A DNA stretch of 64,000 nt from CAZNPL01 sp964574815. Its GTDB lineage: Bacteria > Planctomycetota > Phycisphaerae > UBA1845. The notes under the pieces were generated by a model. The model made no database searches and was not told the DNA's origin. It saw nothing but the letters and a program-made list of their open reading frames with translations. Location of the stretch: the NCBI GenBank assembly GCA_964574815.1, contig CAZNPL010000028.1:1-64000 (forward strand). Direction: 5' to 3'. Of the stretch, positions 62,060-64,000 are shown one piece after another (position 1 is the first letter of the stretch; every line of letters begins with the position of its first letter). Made by a program: the position numbers and the translations under genes.

Positions 62060-63559
62060 GTGGACCCGCTGACGCGATCGTTCTCGAGCGAGTCGCTGGG
62101 CCTGCTGGCCGAAGCGTCCGCCAAGATCAACAGCACTCTGGATCTCAAGACGGTTCTGGACAACATTGCCGAGTCGGCGGCGAAAGTGATGAACGCCCAG
62201 GCGGCCAGCGTGCTCATCCTCGACAAATCACGGCACAAGCTGGTGTTCGTGTCAGCGACGGGCGAGCGGAGTCACATGATCCAGGGACGCGAGTTCGACG
62301 CCGAACTCGGGATCGCCGGCCAGGTGGCGAGCACGGGCCAGGCCACCGTTGTCCCGGACGTTCACGTCGACGAGGCCTTCTACGAGGGCATCGACGCGAT
62401 CAGCCGTTTTCGAACCCATGCCCTGATGGCCGCGCCGATGATTGTGGACGGCGAAGTGATCGGGGTGGTTGAGGTTCTGAACCGAATCGAAGGCACGTTC
62501 ACGCCGACGGACCTGGAGCTGCTGAAAGTGTTTGCCAACCTGGCTGCTATGGCGGCTCGCAACGCCCAGGATCATGACCGGCTCCGCCAGCAGCATCAAT
62601 TGCTCTGCGACGAGGTCCTTCGGGGTGACGAGATCATCGGGGATTCGAAGGCGATCCGCCAGGTGCGTGCCCTGTGTGATCGCGTCGCGCCGAGCCCGAC
62701 GTCGGTGCTGCTGCTGGGCGAAACGGGGACGGGCAAGGAGCTGTTCGCCAAGTACATCCACAACATCTCCCCGCGGGCGGACAAGCCGTTCGTCACGGTT
62801 CATTGCGCGGCATTCGCCGAAACGCTACTGGAAAGCGAGATCTTCGGCCACGAGAAGGGCGCGTTTACCGGCGCGGTCAGCCAGCACGTCGGCCGGTTCG
62901 AACTGGCCGACGGCGGCACGATCTTTCTTGACGAAATCGGTGAGATCCCTCTGGCGACGCAGGTCAAGCTGCTGCGCGTGCTGCAGGAACGCTCGTTCGA
63001 ACGCGTCGGCGGATCGACGACCATCACGTGTGACGTGCGCGTGATTACGGCAACGCATCGCGATCTGAAAAAGCAGATCGAAAAGGGCGCGTTTCGCGAC
63101 GACTTATTTTACCGCTTGAACGTGTTCCCGATCACCGTGCCTCCCTTGCGTAAGCGGACGGAGGATATTCCTCGGCTGGCGGAATATGTCACGGCGCGTG
63201 CCGCCGAGCGCACGGGCCGCCGTCCTCCGCCCATCGCTCCGGTGGCCCTGGAGATGCTCACCCGGTACAAGTGGCCCGGGAACGTGCGCGAGCTGCAGAA
63301 CATCATGGAGCGCGCCGTGTTGATGTGCGACAGCGACACCATCGACACGGGCGACCTGCCGGCGGAAATCACCGGGGGCGCAACCGCCGACGATCAGCAG
63401 GAGGAGCAGGGCACGCTCTGGGGCTTTGAGCGAGCGATGATCGTCAAAGCGCTCGAGGAATGCGATTGGAACCAGTCGCATGCGGCCCGCACGTTGGGCA
63501 TCAGCCGCGACAACCTGCGTTACCGCATCAAGAAGTACAAGATCGAGCGCGGCGGGTGA
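62060..63559 (+). CDS. GAF-domain sigma-54-dependent transcriptional activator
   Basis: A 499-aa bacterial enhancer-binding protein. Residues about 20-175: GAF sensor (SVLILDKSRHKLVFVSATGE). Residues about 195-430: AAA+ ATPase with Walker A LLLGETGTGKELFAKY, the sigma-54 contact GAFTGA, Walker B FLDEIGEIPL and the R-finger region. Residues about 455-499: Fis-type HTH (NQSHAARTLGISRDNLRYRI). The GTG at 62060 follows AAGGAGG at eight bases. Target genes need a -12/-24 promoter that I did not find in the window. The GAF ligand is unknown. Confidence 0.95.
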   Translation: MDPLTRSFSSESLGLLAEASAKINSTLDLKTVLDNIAESAAKVMNAQAASVLILDKSRHKLVFVSATGERSHMIQGREFDAELGIAGQVASTGQATVVPDVHVDEAFYEGIDAISRFRTHALMAAPMIVDGEVIGVVEVLNRIEGTFTPTDLELLKVFANLAAMAARNAQDHDRLRQQHQLLCDEVLRGDEIIGDSKAIRQVRALCDRVAPSPTSVLLLGETGTGKELFAKYIHNISPRADKPFVTVHCAAFAETLLESEIFGHEKGAFTGAVSQHVGRFELADGGTIFLDEIGEIPLATQVKLLRVLQERSFERVGGSTTITCDVRVITATHRDLKKQIEKGAFRDDLFYRLNVFPITVPPLRKRTEDIPRLAEYVTARAAERTGRRPPPIAPVALEMLTRYKWPGNVRELQNIMERAVLMCDSDTIDTGDLPAEITGGATADDQQEEQGTLWGFERAMIVKALEECDWNQSHAARTLGISRDNLRYRIKKYKIERGG

Positions 63560-63682
63560 CCCTACGCCGTTAACGTCAATCGAACTTGTCCCAATACCCA
63601 ATCGACGGCGGCAGAGAGCACCGGCGGTTCCACTTGAGGCGGACCAATGGCACCCATCAACAGTTCCGGGATATGCTCCAAG

Positions 63683-63721
63683 AGCAAAGACGCCGGCGAC
63701 CTGGGGCGGGCCGCCGGCGTC
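63683..63721 (-). terminator. Terminator between convergent genes
   Basis: GACGCCGGCG/CGCCGGCGTC stem (63689-63698 and 63712-63721) followed on the minus strand by TCTTTGCTCTT. It would end the partial gene at 63788. Confidence 0.6.
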
Positions 63722-63787
63722 ATATTCTGATTTCAGTTGATGTCATCCACGCCGCCTGCTCGCGGAGGCGGTGGGCCAACCTTCGCG

Positions 63788-64000
63788 TCAGCGCGTCCGG
63801 CCGATTTCGCGGCCTTCGCGCACGCCTCGTACCCCGACGTCGACCGTCGTCCCCTCAACGAGGACGTTGATCGGACGGCCGGACGAATCGAGCACGTGGA
63901 CGCCTCCAGCGATTCGGAATCGCAGGTCGAACGTGCCCGCGGCGTCGCGCGTCGCCCGGAACTGCATCGTGCCCAGATAGGTCGCCTCCAGCGCCGGCGC
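63788..64000 (-). CDS. C-terminal end of a third cohesin-like exported protein (partial)
   Basis: A partial gene that runs off the window: 70 codons and a TGA at 63788-63790, with no start inside. The sequence TYLGTMQFRATRDAAGTFDL, then GGVHVLDSSGRPINVLVEGT and VDVGVR, matches the ends of the two dockerin proteins upstream (VYLGTFTALVSDDAAGTLRI, TYLGSFTFSAVRSARGVFTF). It is therefore probably the cohesin-like tail of another protein of that kind. Its dockerin, if any, lies beyond base 64000. Confidence 0.75.
   Translation of the reverse strand, partial: APALEATYLGTMQFRATRDAAGTFDLRFRIAGGVHVLDSSGRPINVLVEGTTVDVGVRGVREGREIGRTR

Overview
The window is GC-rich chromosomal DNA that looks like a member of the Planctomycetota, most likely Phycisphaerae-like. 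The grounds are gene content: dockerin-bearing, cysteine-rich giant secreted proteins, a DUF1559-type pilin-like protein with a terminal VDGHA motif, many lipoproteins, an ECF sigma/anti-sigma pair whose anti-sigma has a pilin-like exterior, and the intergenic repeat that translates as PYGRGSE or SLRARLGKG. There is no rRNA in the window, so the assignment rests on this inference.

Layout. 0.2-2.4 kb: a thrombospondin-type-3 lipoprotein, then the scar of a lost genomic island (a doubtful ORF and a frameshifted hsdM tail) abutting a tRNA-Met(CAT). 2.5-6.3 kb: PYGRGSE repeats, a GT39-like membrane glycosyltransferase, three small exported proteins (two of them related lipoproteins) and tRNA-Leu(CAG). 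6.5-11 kb: peptidase T, a radical SAM protein, an orphan terminator and a beta-propeller-like lipoprotein. 12.2-17.7 kb: a giant exported subtilase with cysteine-rich repeats and MAM-like modules. 17.9-18.7 kb: a decayed IS4-family element with intact terminal inverted repeats. 18.8-22.8 kb: alpha/beta hydrolase, HtrA-type protease, DUF971 protein, M48 lipoprotein peptidase. 23.4-31.5 kb: a frameshifted pilin-like gene, GT4 glycosyltransferase, ScpB, a probable AhpD-like selenoprotein, an AI-2E family permease and LepA. 31.5-43.6 kb: an SF0329-like protein, a small unknown, an XRE regulator, a DUF418 membrane protein, an MFS/spermidine-synthase fusion, a Ski2-like helicase, an M29 aminopeptidase and a fibre-like exported protein. 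44.3-53.8 kb: two giant exported proteins, each with CCLPDGTC-type repeats, a dockerin and a cohesin-like C-terminal domain. 54.1-63.6 kb: an HTH-plus-membrane two-gene operon, OmpA lipoprotein, response regulator, orphan D12-class DNA adenine methylase, tRNA-Thr(CGT), endonuclease V, anti-sigma/ECF sigma operon, L,D-transpeptidase and a GAF-type sigma-54 activator. 63.8-64.0 kb: the tail of a third cohesin-like protein running off the window.

How it fits together. Much of the coding capacity goes to exported or envelope proteins, together with envelope quality control (HtrA, M48), cell-wall modification (L,D-transpeptidase, OmpA) and envelope-linked regulation (ECF/anti-sigma). The dockerin and cohesin-like modules suggest a surface assembly made of proteins that carry both halves on one chain.

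Most interesting points. A UGA sits exactly at the second cysteine position of a CxxC motif in an AhpD-like protein, with a SECIS-like hairpin just downstream. Three cohesin-like tails occur in 20 kb, two of them with their own dockerin. An anti-sigma factor is fused to a pilin-like domain. A family of palindromic intergenic elements occurs at five or more places and shares its terminal bases with the IS4 relic.
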